Assembly (NCBI GenBank): GCA_025370845.1
Contig: JAMXFF010000003.1
Location: 73,581 to 137,580 of the forward strand
Origin: Laspinema palackyanum D2a
GTDB lineage: Bacteria > Cyanobacteriota > Cyanobacteriia > Cyanobacteriales > Laspinemataceae
Direction of reading: 5' to 3'
DNA: 64,000 nt
Shown: positions 1 through 8,293 of the stretch, piece by piece
How positions within the stretch are numbered: position 1 is the first letter of the stretch
Layout of the letters: each line of letters opens with the position of its first letter
The notes under the pieces: model-generated
The model's input: the letters and a program-made list of their open reading frames with translations, nothing else
Told to the model about the DNA's origin: nothing
Database searches by the model: none
Translations under genes and position numbers: made by a program

Positions 1-40
1 CAGTCGTTCTTAATTGTTCAACGTCCCGACTTCAGTCGTT
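1..40. repeat. Dispersed repeat copy, ttcaacgtcccgacttcagtcgtt family
   Basis: A copy of a short repeat with core cgacttcagtcgtt. The form preceded by gttcaacgtcc also occurs near 2498-2522 and 63798-63823, and a related form preceded by gtagtaa occurs in the clusters at 13.2 and 63.8 kb. The core is near-palindromic. It lies in non-coding DNA next to gene ends, which suggests a REP-like dispersed element. Confidence 0.6.
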
Positions 41-53
41 CTCTTAAGTTCAT

Positions 54-105
54 GGGATCATCTTCCTTCCTTGCGATAGTCAGGGAGAAAGATGATCCCT
101 TTTTT
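54..105 (+). terminator. Rho-independent terminator reading left to right
   Basis: An 11-bp perfect stem (GGGATCATCTT at 54-64, AAGATGATCCC at 89-99) is followed directly by six T residues on the plus strand. This is a classic intrinsic terminator. It would end a plus-strand transcript that begins left of the window. The serpin gene that follows is on the minus strand and ends at 156, so the element may also separate the two converging units. Confidence 0.7.
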
Positions 106-155
106 AAGGGCATGAGCAGAATAATTTAAAATTGCTCAATCTAACTTTTTAAAAC

Positions 156-1469
156 TTAAAGGGTCGGATTAACCAAAGTCCCCATAAACAGTAAAGTTCC
201 GGTGGTATCATCCCGAATTGCAAAAAAGAACGGACGATCAATAATCATTTCCACTGGGCCACCGCGAGTCCCCACTATTCCGGTTACTGCCGAAGCTTCC
301 GTTCCTTTTTCATTCACCTCTACAAAGGTTTTATGCTTAACTTTACTAATCCAGAAAGGTTCGGGAGTAATTGAGCTAAAATCTGCCTCGGGGCTAAAGG
401 CTATGCCCATATTCATTGTGGTTAGAATATTTTTCAGTTCAATCTCATATTCTATCTTAAACCGGGGAAACCCCAATTTGACAGGTTTGTGTTCCCAATA
501 TTCTTTAAGCCATAAATTCCAGTTTTCAGGATTCAGTTGCTCTAAAAACGAATCTAAACCCACTCCAGAATTCGGCAGGAAAATATATAAATTTACTTCT
601 GCTGTATTGCCATAAGGCAAGGCGATCGCCTGGAACAAGGCATTTTCATAGTAAGCAAAATCTTGGGTTTGAAACATCAGGGGATGAGGTTTCATCTGTC
701 CATCAGCTAAGACAAATGGGTGTTCACGAGTGTCTGCTTCAGAAAATGGACTCAACCAGGCGGATTTAAAGTAAATCGCATTTACCAACAGGGCGATCGT
801 ACCACTATCGAAATCATGAGGATCTAAAATATGGTCTATCTTTTGACCCGTTTTTTCCGCTACCCACCCATTAATTACAGGGGCAGTAGTAGCGGGACTA
901 CTAAAATCAATTTCACGAGTTAGGGCTTGATAACAGGTTTTAGTCCTTTCCATAAAAGTAGAATTAAAAGAGTCACCTTGCCTCATCCAAAAAGAATTGG
1001 CAATGGCTAATTCTACTTCCGAATCCATTTCTTGGAGGTAAGTTTGCAGTGCAGATAGGGTAGAATCAATTTGCTCTTGCTCCATTCCTGGGGTTTCCAA
1101 AACCGAGGCGATCGCCTCGTGAGTTGCACCCGTTGCACCCCCATTAAGCATTTGTAAAGCCAGGGTCAAACTCAAGGGAGAAATAAAAATATTATTAGCC
1201 TTTTCTTGCTGATAAATTTGAGAAAACAACTTGATACCAAAGCGAGTATTGGCTGCAATGATGGGTTTAGTATCCACCGTATTTTCTAATCCTCCATTCA
1301 AAGTTATCCACAGTGGATCGACGGCTGTATGCTCCCTCATATTGATGGCTGGAATTTGAGCATACAAAGCTTCGGAACCCTCCAATCGTGCCATCCCACC
1401 TAGGATGGCGATCGCCACTGCACCCAGTAACGCGATCGGTCTTATCGCATCCATACAATCTTTTTTCAT
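156..1469 (-). CDS. Serpin family serine protease inhibitor, secreted
   Basis: A 437-residue protein that looks like a full-length serpin. The N-terminus is basic then hydrophobic (about residues 1-38) and reads as a signal peptide for export. The core carries serpin-type stretches such as NIFISPLSLTLALQMLNGGA and LLVNAIYFKSAWLSPF. The C-terminal hinge EVNEKGTEASAVTG and the exit strand DRPFFFAIRD...LFMGTLVNP frame a reactive-centre loop. Small residues in the hinge fit an inhibitory serpin that can insert its loop. The loop contains VGTRGGP, so the scissile residue is probably Arg or the next Gly; the loop is about one residue shorter than in alpha-1-antitrypsin. The target protease is unknown. 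The gene is 121 bp downstream of the phosphoesterase gene on the same strand. No strong ribosome site precedes the ATG. Confidence 0.93.
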   Translation of the reverse strand: MKKDCMDAIRPIALLGAVAIAILGGMARLEGSEALYAQIPAINMREHTAVDPLWITLNGGLENTVDTKPIIAANTRFGIKLFSQIYQQEKANNIFISPLSLTLALQMLNGGATGATHEAIASVLETPGMEQEQIDSTLSALQTYLQEMDSEVELAIANSFWMRQGDSFNSTFMERTKTCYQALTREIDFSSPATTAPVINGWVAEKTGQKIDHILDPHDFDSGTIALLVNAIYFKSAWLSPFSEADTREHPFVLADGQMKPHPLMFQTQDFAYYENALFQAIALPYGNTAEVNLYIFLPNSGVGLDSFLEQLNPENWNLWLKEYWEHKPVKLGFPRFKIEYEIELKNILTTMNMGIAFSPEADFSSITPEPFWISKVKHKTFVEVNEKGTEASAVTGIVGTRGGPVEMIIDRPFFFAIRDDTTGTLLFMGTLVNPTL

Positions 1470-1590
1470 ACCAGTCTAATACATTCTGTTTATCTTCAAG
1501 GCAAACCCTTGTAGACAGCACCCTGAGCGATTTTTCTTCGGGAATACTAGAGATGAGAAAACCACTTTATTCCCTTGGGGTATCCTCATC

Positions 1591-2460
1591 TTACTGCAAC
1601 GTAATAATCGTCACTTCGGGGGGACAAAATAGCCGTCCTGGGAAATAAGTCCCCAATCCCCGACTCACATAAAGTTGGTTGTTTCCAACCGGATGAAACC
1701 CTTGAGACCACTCCCATCGCTCCACAATTTTATAAGAGTTTTTGGATAAATAAGGAATCCATTGCCTCAACCCTTTAGGAACTTTTTCACGGAAGCATTT
1801 GAAATAAGCTGGAAGTGGCCCAATTTTGGGTAAAATAATTTGTCCCCCATGAGTATGACCGGATAGCTGTAAATCCACTCTCAGAGTTTGTAAATAAGCG
1901 GCAGTATCGGGACTATGGGAAAGAACAATTCGAGGAATTGACGGATTAATTCCGGGAAAAACTGCCCGAGTATTAAACTGACCCGACTGCACCTCTGCCA
2001 TCCCTACAACGGCTAAACCTGGCCCCAAAGGATAGACTACTTCGTTCCAGAGAATCGGAATTCCTATCCTCTCGAATGCGGCAATAATGGTTGACTTAGA
2101 ATGAGGCAATTTGATATCATGGTTACCTAAAATACCATAGATACCCCGGCGACTTTGGAGATGCTTGAGTTTCAATGCCAAAGGGTAAATGCAGTCAGGA
2201 TTATGGGTTATATAGTCCCCCGTCAGCAGGACCAAATCGGGGTCAGCATGATTGGACGCGCAGATCGCCTCCGCCAAGAGTTTATCCGACAATCCCTCGT
2301 TTTCATAATGAAAATCGGATAACTGGACTAACTTTGTCCCTCTGAGATCAGTGGGTAAATCGGCGATCGCCACGTTTAACCGTTCAATTTTTAACGATCC
2401 AGTCAAAAACCCGTGCATACCTGTAATTATCCTACTGGACAGATAATCCCAGCATAACAA
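1591..2460 (-). CDS. Metallophosphoesterase, YkuE-like
   Basis: A 289-residue calcineurin-like metallophosphoesterase. The metal-binding motifs come in order: SDFH (D-x-H), LTGDY (GD), LGNHD (GNHD), LSHSPD and SGHTHGG. These are the residues that hold the two metal ions in the family. The SGHTHGGQI ending and the short N-terminus resemble the YkuE/LpxH-like group acting on phospholipids or nucleotides, but the substrate cannot be read from sequence. Residues 1-20 are weakly hydrophobic, and an internal Met at residue 15 is an alternative start. The gene lies between the serpin and GST genes, all on the minus strand, though the GST gap holds a dispersed repeat. Confidence 0.9.
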   Translation of the reverse strand: MLCWDYLSSRIITGMHGFLTGSLKIERLNVAIADLPTDLRGTKLVQLSDFHYENEGLSDKLLAEAICASNHADPDLVLLTGDYITHNPDCIYPLALKLKHLQSRRGIYGILGNHDIKLPHSKSTIIAAFERIGIPILWNEVVYPLGPGLAVVGMAEVQSGQFNTRAVFPGINPSIPRIVLSHSPDTAAYLQTLRVDLQLSGHTHGGQIILPKIGPLPAYFKCFREKVPKGLRQWIPYLSKNSYKIVERWEWSQGFHPVGNNQLYVSRGLGTYFPGRLFCPPEVTIITLQ

Positions 2461-2495
2461 ACTTTCTCAAATCACCCCCCAAAGCGGTTCCCCCC

Positions 2496-2523
2496 TGTTC
2501 AACGTCCCGACTTCAGTCGTTCT
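2496..2523. repeat. Dispersed repeat copy between phosphoesterase and GST genes
   Basis: Carries gttcaacgtcccgacttc followed by agtcgttct. It matches the copies at the left edge of the window and near 63800. It sits in the 130-bp gap between two minus-strand genes. Confidence 0.6.
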
Positions 2524-2590
2524 CCCCATCCCCTATAAAATTAACCCGCTTCCTTTTCTCCCGCACAATTTTCTCTTAAAAAAGAGTAAT

Positions 2591-3199
2591 TTATGCGGGG
2601 ACTGCCATACCCCGTTGCACTGCCGGACGTTCCTGTAGTATTTCTACCCAATGCTTCAGATGGGGATGTTGTTCCAAAGTCAACCCCATAAACGGGTAAC
2701 TCGCCACCCAAGGATAAAGCGCAATATCCGCAATAGAGTAATCCTCCCCTGCAATATAGGGGCGATCGGCCAATTGTCCGTCTAATACCCCATACAATCG
2801 TAAAGTTTCTTGCTCATAACGGGCGATCGCATAGGGAACTTTTTCTGGCGCAAACCGATTAAAATGATTAAACTGCCCAAACATCGGACCCACACTTGCC
2901 ATCTGAAACATCAACCATTCCATCACTTGATAGCGAGATTTCGTCTCCCTAGGCAGCAACTTCCCAGTTTTTTCCGCCAGATACATTAAAATAGCCCCCG
3001 ATTCAAACACCGTTATTTCTATATCATGGTCGATAATCGCCGGGATTTTGCTATTAGGATTAATCTCTACAAAATCCGGTAAAAATTGCTGTCTTTGGGT
3101 AATATCAATTTTATGGACATTGTAAGAAAGGCCTAACTCTTCTAACAAAATAGAAACTTTGTGTCCATTGGGAGTCGGAAAGGTATAGAGGTCGATCAT
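2591..3199 (-). CDS. Glutathione S-transferase, Ure2p/YfcG-like
   Basis: A 202-residue cytosolic glutathione S-transferase. The thioredoxin-fold N-terminus reads MIDLYTFPTPNGHKVSILLE, and the glutathione-binding motifs NPNSKIPAI and ESGAIL follow at about residues 47-70. The helical C-terminal domain has the folding motif IADIALYPW. The TPNGHKVS stretch and the NPNSKIPA loop are typical of the Ure2p/YfcG (nu-like) group, which has disulfide-bond reductase or peroxidase activity on glutathione conjugates. The protein is of usual length and looks intact. The upstream region is AT-rich (ttaaaatattataaaataat near 3239-3258), suitable for a promoter. Confidence 0.93.
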   Translation of the reverse strand: MIDLYTFPTPNGHKVSILLEELGLSYNVHKIDITQRQQFLPDFVEINPNSKIPAIIDHDIEITVFESGAILMYLAEKTGKLLPRETKSRYQVMEWLMFQMASVGPMFGQFNHFNRFAPEKVPYAIARYEQETLRLYGVLDGQLADRPYIAGEDYSIADIALYPWVASYPFMGLTLEQHPHLKHWVEILQERPAVQRGMAVPA

Positions 3200-3762
3200 C
3201 GGTGAAAAGTTTCCTAGAATTGCGGGAACATTCTAACATTTTAAAATATTATAAAATAATTGAGTGAAATGTTTCCTGATGAGGAAAAAACCAGTTCACT
3301 GAAGTATTAGGAGATGAGAAGCCCTTCATTTCCGACACCAGATTTAGTTTTTTTGAGGGAAGGATTACTGTTTGGTCTCCGTTTGTCAGACCGATCGCCC
3401 GAGACAACCCTCCCTTTTTTTAGGATCCCTAGGGGTTTTACCCCTCATTGACCTAACCCATCGGCACCCCCAAAAATATTCCGGTTCAGAAAGGCGGTTG
3501 TAGGAGCGATAGTGGGGACTTTTCCCCCCATTTATCCCCCAGAAACCCGGTGTTCTCCCCTCATGCTCACGGATACCCCAGACCCCTTCTGGCGGCGTGG
3601 AAAAGAGGCGATCGCCCATCCAAGGGACAGTTCCCTTGAGAAAAGTTAAAAAATCTTTAGTCCCTCTCCATCTCATGGTTTAATAAGTAACTGTAACCCT
3701 TTGTCTATAGCTTCTTTTTCCAGTCAACCTCAGTCCTTAATTGGCAATACACGGAGGCCAAG
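3200..3762. other. Non-coding gap between divergent genes
   Basis: About 560 bp between the minus-strand GST gene and a plus-strand gene of unknown function. The first 60 bp are AT-rich and probably hold the GST promoter. The rest is C-rich on this strand. The only open frame inside (minus strand, about 3386-3676) has no recognisable domain and atypical composition, so I do not call it. No RNA gene or convincing hairpin seen. Confidence 0.5.
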
Positions 3763-5052
3763 ATGAAAAATTTAGAGTTGCTCGATGAAACCATTCGCAA
3801 CTTAGAGCAGGAAGCCAATCTCACTCGCATTAAAAAATTAATGCTTTGTCTATGTCAGGGAAGATGGGAAAACAATGCTGAATTACTGTCCGCCTTGAAT
3901 TTACGCGACTTAATTATTGAAGTCTGCGAAGTCACCGGAACTTTAGACAATCTTAAATTTTCTTTAGATGGAATTGTCAGCAATATTAATAAACCGCAAC
4001 AATATACGTTAGTTGCTAAAATTTTAATTTCAACTTTGGGTAAATTTTATGAAGAGGGTTCAACCCAGTCCGGACTCTCAGATTTTCCCCCTCCTCCGGA
4101 TCTCGCCAATACCCTGGTCATTGTGTCTGACTTTACCAATGAGACTGACTTTGACCTGCCGAATTACCCTGAATCTCTGACTCCTATCTCGCGAGAAAAA
4201 ATATTTGATTTGCGGCTCAAAGTAGTTCAGCACACGAGTCCATTACGGGCCAAAATTCTCATCTTCTCGGCCCTCGATCGCCTCTTTGAATTTAATCGGG
4301 ATGAAGACTGGCTCAACTTAAAAAAAATCCAGCTAGACGAACTGTTCCAGCAAATTTATGAACTCTGTCCCAGTGTTGAGGCTCTCGAATCTCACTTGTA
4401 TGAAACTGCCAAAAACCTCCCCGAAGCAGATGAAAACTATCAATCGGCTGGGGTGATTGTCCAGTACATGACGCCGTTATATTCCCCAATCGGAAAACTC
4501 CCCCCCCTCCCGGACTCGATCGCCCCCGGGAGCGATCGCTGGAATGCTGCACCGGGCATCCCGGGGAGCGAAGAAAACAGCAGTGCTAGTCAAGGCTTTA
4601 TCCCAGATGATGATGACGATCGCGATTATAGTGAAATCATGGATGAAAGTCAGGACAGTAGCGATATATTGAGCGAAGTCTTACCCCCCGTCTCCACGAA
4701 TTCCGGAACTCTGAACGGTAGCGATCGCAAATTTTCCTTAAGCGCCCTCAAAAAAATCGATCCGGTTCAACAAAAACAAGAACTAGAGAAAAAACTAAAT
4801 CTTAAAGTCAACCACAGTGTGGAAGAAATTGTGCAATTTATTGAAAATCGCTTAAATCATCTCGAACGGGAAATTAGCGAAGAACTCGAACCCCTAGACA
4901 TTGAAGACGGAATTTCAGTCAAATATGAAACGATGGGAGATTTTATCACCCAAGTCAAACAGGCTACTTCTCAATTCCTAGAACTTCTGATAAACTTAGA
5001 AGAAGCCGAAAGAAACCAACCCATTGAACGAGAAGATAACTCGGGGTCTTAA
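3763..5052 (+). CDS. Hypothetical protein with acidic linker and C-terminal coiled coil
   Basis: A 429-residue protein I do not recognise. The N-terminal 210 residues are helical and look globular. They include a segment near residues 20-55 with Leu- and Cys-rich helices (KLMLCLCQGRW). A Pro/Ser/Asp-rich, probably disordered linker follows (about 245-320, with a DDDDDR run). The last 110 residues are charged and predicted helical, with a likely coiled coil (LEKKLNLKVNHSVEEIVQFI). No signal peptide or membrane span is visible. The ATG is well supported by GGAGG about 7 nt upstream. A pentapeptide-repeat gene begins 76 bp downstream on the same strand and may be co-transcribed. Confidence 0.8.
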   Translation: MKNLELLDETIRNLEQEANLTRIKKLMLCLCQGRWENNAELLSALNLRDLIIEVCEVTGTLDNLKFSLDGIVSNINKPQQYTLVAKILISTLGKFYEEGSTQSGLSDFPPPPDLANTLVIVSDFTNETDFDLPNYPESLTPISREKIFDLRLKVVQHTSPLRAKILIFSALDRLFEFNRDEDWLNLKKIQLDELFQQIYELCPSVEALESHLYETAKNLPEADENYQSAGVIVQYMTPLYSPIGKLPPLPDSIAPGSDRWNAAPGIPGSEENSSASQGFIPDDDDDRDYSEIMDESQDSSDILSEVLPPVSTNSGTLNGSDRKFSLSALKKIDPVQQKQELEKKLNLKVNHSVEEIVQFIENRLNHLEREISEELEPLDIEDGISVKYETMGDFITQVKQATSQFLELLINLEEAERNQPIEREDNSGS

Positions 5053-5128
5053 ATACCCACCGAGATAAACAAATGCAACCCTAAATCCAGGGATTCATGT
5101 CAGGGGAAAAAGCGGGGAAAGAGGGATA

Positions 5129-6130
5129 ATGTTGATGAATGTCGAAGAATTATTGCGGCGCTATACAGCCGGAGAAACCAATTTTAACGGAGCCAGTCTC
5201 TGGGGGGCAAACCTTCGCGGGGCGGATTTAATTGGGGCGAAATTACGGGGAGCGGACCTCCACGGAGCGGACCTAATTTTTGCCTACTTGAGCCGAGTCA
5301 ACCTGAGTGCTGCCTACTTAGTTAGTACCAAACTCAGTGGTGCCAACCTCAATCAAGCCAATCTCTCCGGTGCCAATCTCAGCGATGCGGACCTACATGG
5401 GGCGACCCTCCAAGGTGCCGATCTTCGGAAAGCAAACCTCAATTTAGCCAATCTACTGGATGCGAACCTCAGCGATGCGGATTTGCGCGGAACCACCTTG
5501 AGCGGGGTTTGTTTGCGCGGAGCCTGTTTGCGCGGGGCCAACTTCCGGGAGGAACGGCGGATCTACAGTGCGGCGAACTTGCGGGGTGCAGATTTACGGG
5601 GTGCGGATTTGCGCGGGGTCAACCTTAGCGGTGCGGACTTGACAAAGGCGGATTTAAGTGGGGCAAATCTCACCGAAACCAACTTGCGCGGGGCGAATTT
5701 GGAACGGGCAAAAATGGCCTCAGCAATTGTTAACGGAGGGTTTTTGAGTGATGCGAATCTATCTTATGTAGATTTGAGCGGGGCTTGTATGACCAATGTC
5801 AAGCTAGAACGAGCGCTATTGGGCGAGGCGAATTTGGAGGGAGCTAAACTGGATGTGGCGATCATCACTGATGCCAAACTGGGGAAAGCCAACTTATCCG
5901 GGGCAAATTTAACCCGGGCGAATCTATCTCGGACGGATTTGAGTCGGGCGAATCTGTCTCATGCGCTGTTGAATGAGGCGAATCTATGTGAGGCATATTT
6001 AGCCCGAACGAATTTAATGCGGTCCAATTTGACTAAAGCGAGCTTAATCCGAGCAGAAATGAGCGGCGCGAATACGGCTGGGGCGTTATTTAGTCAGACG
6101 ACGATGCCGAATGGGGATGTGCAGAATTAA
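5129..6130 (+). CDS. Pentapeptide repeat protein
   Basis: A 333-residue protein built almost entirely of A(D/N)Lxx pentapeptide repeats, for example GANLRGADLIGAKLRGADLH. Such repeats fold into a right-handed quadrilateral beta-helix. Residues 1-15 (MLMNVEELLRRYTAG) are a short non-repeat cap. An interruption at about residues 139-147 (REERRIYSA) breaks the register and may form a loop. There is no signal peptide or membrane segment, so it is probably cytoplasmic. Family members act as binding scaffolds or DNA mimics, but no role can be assigned here. A purine-rich GGGAAAGAGGG lies just upstream of the ATG. Confidence 0.93.
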   Translation: MLMNVEELLRRYTAGETNFNGASLWGANLRGADLIGAKLRGADLHGADLIFAYLSRVNLSAAYLVSTKLSGANLNQANLSGANLSDADLHGATLQGADLRKANLNLANLLDANLSDADLRGTTLSGVCLRGACLRGANFREERRIYSAANLRGADLRGADLRGVNLSGADLTKADLSGANLTETNLRGANLERAKMASAIVNGGFLSDANLSYVDLSGACMTNVKLERALLGEANLEGAKLDVAIITDAKLGKANLSGANLTRANLSRTDLSRANLSHALLNEANLCEAYLARTNLMRSNLTKASLIRAEMSGANTAGALFSQTTMPNGDVQN

Positions 6131-6190
6131 ACCGATCGCCCATTTGTAGTATAAAAAACCGTGAGCGAATAGTCTAGGGAGAACAGGCAG

Positions 6191-7702
6191 ATGACCCAGT
6201 ATGATGCGATCGCCATTGGCAGTGGAATTGGCGGGTTAGTCACAGCAGCCTTACTGGCTCGGTATGGCAAGCGCGTACTCGTTTGTGAGAGTCATGCGAT
6301 CGCCGGAGGTGCTGCTCATGGATTTTCTCGCCAGGGATTTCACTTCGACTCCGGACCCTCCTTTTACTGCGGATTAGGAGATTCCCACAGCCTCAACCCC
6401 CTGCGCCAAGTCCTGGAACTCCTGGGAGAAACGGTGCAAACCATCGCCTACGACCCCTTGGGACATTATCACCTCGGGGAGATTACCCTGCCCATTTACG
6501 GCAGTTGCGATCGCTATCGGGCGGAAATTGCTGCCATTACCCCCACGGGAGCCAAGGAACTTCAACGGTTTGAACGGCGGATGTTGTCCTTGTATGACGC
6601 GCTCAAAGGCATACCTACGTTAATCTTACGCAGCGATCGCAAGCTGCTTCCCGTCCTCCTGTCATACTGGCCCGCCTTGCTCCAATTACTGCCCCATCTT
6701 CGGGAGATTCAAGGGTCCGTGGGTCAACTCCTCGATCGCGATGTGAAAGACCCCTTCGTGCGGCGTTTAATCGACCTGGAATGCTTCTTACTCTCCGGAT
6801 TCAAAGCTCATGGCACGATCGCCCCAGAAGTGGCCTTTATGTTCGGAGAACGCAGTCGCAGCGCCATCGACTATCCCCTAGGCGGGAGTACCGCCCTGAT
6901 TGAAGCCCTCGTGCGGGGATTAACCCGATGGGGAGGGGAACTGCGCCTGAATGCTCATGTGGAGCGCATTTTAGTCGAGGGGGGGCGAGTCACCGGGGTG
7001 CGTCTGCGAAATGGCACCCTCCTCAAAGCACCGATTGTCATTTCTAATGCCACGATTTGGGATACCTATACCCATCTGCTGGCACCGGAGGACCTCCCGG
7101 AATCTTATCGCCGTCAAGCCCTAGAAACCCCGGTTTTAGATAGTTTTATGCATCTGCACCTGGGAATTAGAGCGGAAGGATTAACCGGATTGACGGGACA
7201 TCATGTGGTGGTTCATGACGGCGATCGCGACATTACCGAACCGGGGAATACCTGTATGATTTCCATTCCCTCGGTTTGGGACCCCAATCTGGCCCCAGCG
7301 GGACATCATGGGATTCATGCTTATACGATGGAACCCTACCAGTCTTGGCAGTCTGATGTCACTTATAAAGCGCGGAAGCGACTGCGAGCACAATCGCTAT
7401 TTCGAGCCTTAGAACGGATTATTCCCGATCTGCGCGATCGCATCGTCCTCGAACTGATTGGTACTCCCCTCACCCATGCCAAATTCCTGCGGCGCGATCG
7501 AGGGACTTATGGTCCGGCGATCGCCGCTGGGAAAGGGACATTTCCCAGTATTCATACTCCCATTGCCGGATTATACCGAGTGGGGGATAGCACCCTTCCT
7601 GGGATTGGAGTGCCAGCGGTAGCAGCATCGGGAATCCTCTGTGCCAACACCCTGGTGGAACCGGAGCAAACCGCACAATTACTCAAAACTCACCGGACGT
7701 GA
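6191..7702 (+). CDS. FAD-dependent oxidoreductase, CrtI/CrtISO-like carotenoid desaturase or isomerase family
   Basis: A 503-residue flavoprotein of the phytoene desaturase / carotenoid isomerase superfamily. It starts with a dinucleotide-binding fold, AIGSGIGGLVTAALLARYGK, followed by the E at the end of beta-2 (VCESHAIAGGAAHGF). The C-terminal family signature GLYRVGDSTLPGIGVPAVAA closes the FAD site. The length fits the CrtISO-like branch. The likely substrate is a carotenoid or similar polyene, but cyanobacteria carry several paralogues with unassigned roles, so the exact reaction is open. GGGAG lies upstream of the ATG at a suitable distance. No carotenoid genes are adjacent. Confidence 0.85.
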   Translation: MTQYDAIAIGSGIGGLVTAALLARYGKRVLVCESHAIAGGAAHGFSRQGFHFDSGPSFYCGLGDSHSLNPLRQVLELLGETVQTIAYDPLGHYHLGEITLPIYGSCDRYRAEIAAITPTGAKELQRFERRMLSLYDALKGIPTLILRSDRKLLPVLLSYWPALLQLLPHLREIQGSVGQLLDRDVKDPFVRRLIDLECFLLSGFKAHGTIAPEVAFMFGERSRSAIDYPLGGSTALIEALVRGLTRWGGELRLNAHVERILVEGGRVTGVRLRNGTLLKAPIVISNATIWDTYTHLLAPEDLPESYRRQALETPVLDSFMHLHLGIRAEGLTGLTGHHVVVHDGDRDITEPGNTCMISIPSVWDPNLAPAGHHGIHAYTMEPYQSWQSDVTYKARKRLRAQSLFRALERIIPDLRDRIVLELIGTPLTHAKFLRRDRGTYGPAIAAGKGTFPSIHTPIAGLYRVGDSTLPGIGVPAVAASGILCANTLVEPEQTAQLLKTHRT

Positions 7703-8293
7703 TTTCGGGACCCCCTCGGGTTTTGCCAGATCTGGATTCTTTACTTCCCTGGAGCCATAAGCGATAATCATAATTATGCTGATTTGGGAGTTGGATTGGG
7801 CATTATAGGTCTGAGGCTTCCCCGGTCCGGCAACGGGATGATCGAACTGACAAAGGCACCCCGGATAGAGGGACCTTAACCCTAGGGTAACTCCCTGGGC
7901 AAGATGCGCGATCGCAGATCGACCGATGAAGGATGAAGCTACAGTTTAGGGCTCGCATCCTGGTCTAGGGCGTCAGTATAGTAGAGGAAAGAAAACCTGT
8001 TTTCTTGACCATATCTCTACTCATTAGCAGTAAATTTGGACCCGAAACCGAATTTCGGGTCCAGTGAAGCGAATCAGGAACCGATGCTCTAGGGGGGTGG
8101 ACGATGCCGCCACTTCCTAACTAGGCGATACAGTAGGCCATATAGCGAACCGATCACCGATCTATAGAATTATGGAGCGATCGCGCCACTCTTATTCCGT
8201 GCAGTTACCTCGTGCCAACATAAACGATTTCTTCGCCGGAACTACCGTTTTGGTGGATCGGTTGAGTAACGAAGATGAGGGTGTCAGCATTCT
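7703..8293. other. 590-bp intergenic leader upstream of CHASE4 kinase
   Basis: No convincing gene. It holds one perfect 10-bp hairpin (8038-8047 pairing with 8053-8062, loop of 5 nt) without a T tract. It probably contains the 3' end of the flavoprotein transcript and the promoter and leader of the kinase gene. No tRNA-like cloverleaf seen. Confidence 0.5.
8038..8062. other. Perfect 10-bp stem, 5-nt loop hairpin
   Basis: GGACCCGAAA (8038-8047) pairs exactly with TTTCGGGTCC (8053-8062). There is no T run after it, so it is a weak terminator candidate. It lies about 230 bp upstream of the kinase start and could be a leader structure or operator. Confidence 0.5.

Noticed and set aside
3386-3676. 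96-residue minus-strand open frame in the 3.2-3.8 kb gap
   Set aside because: No recognisable domain, no ribosome site and unusual Trp/Gly/Arg-rich composition.
5353-5541. Minus-strand open frame in the pentapeptide gene
   Set aside because: An artefact of the repetitive coding sequence; Arg/Pro-rich with no domain.
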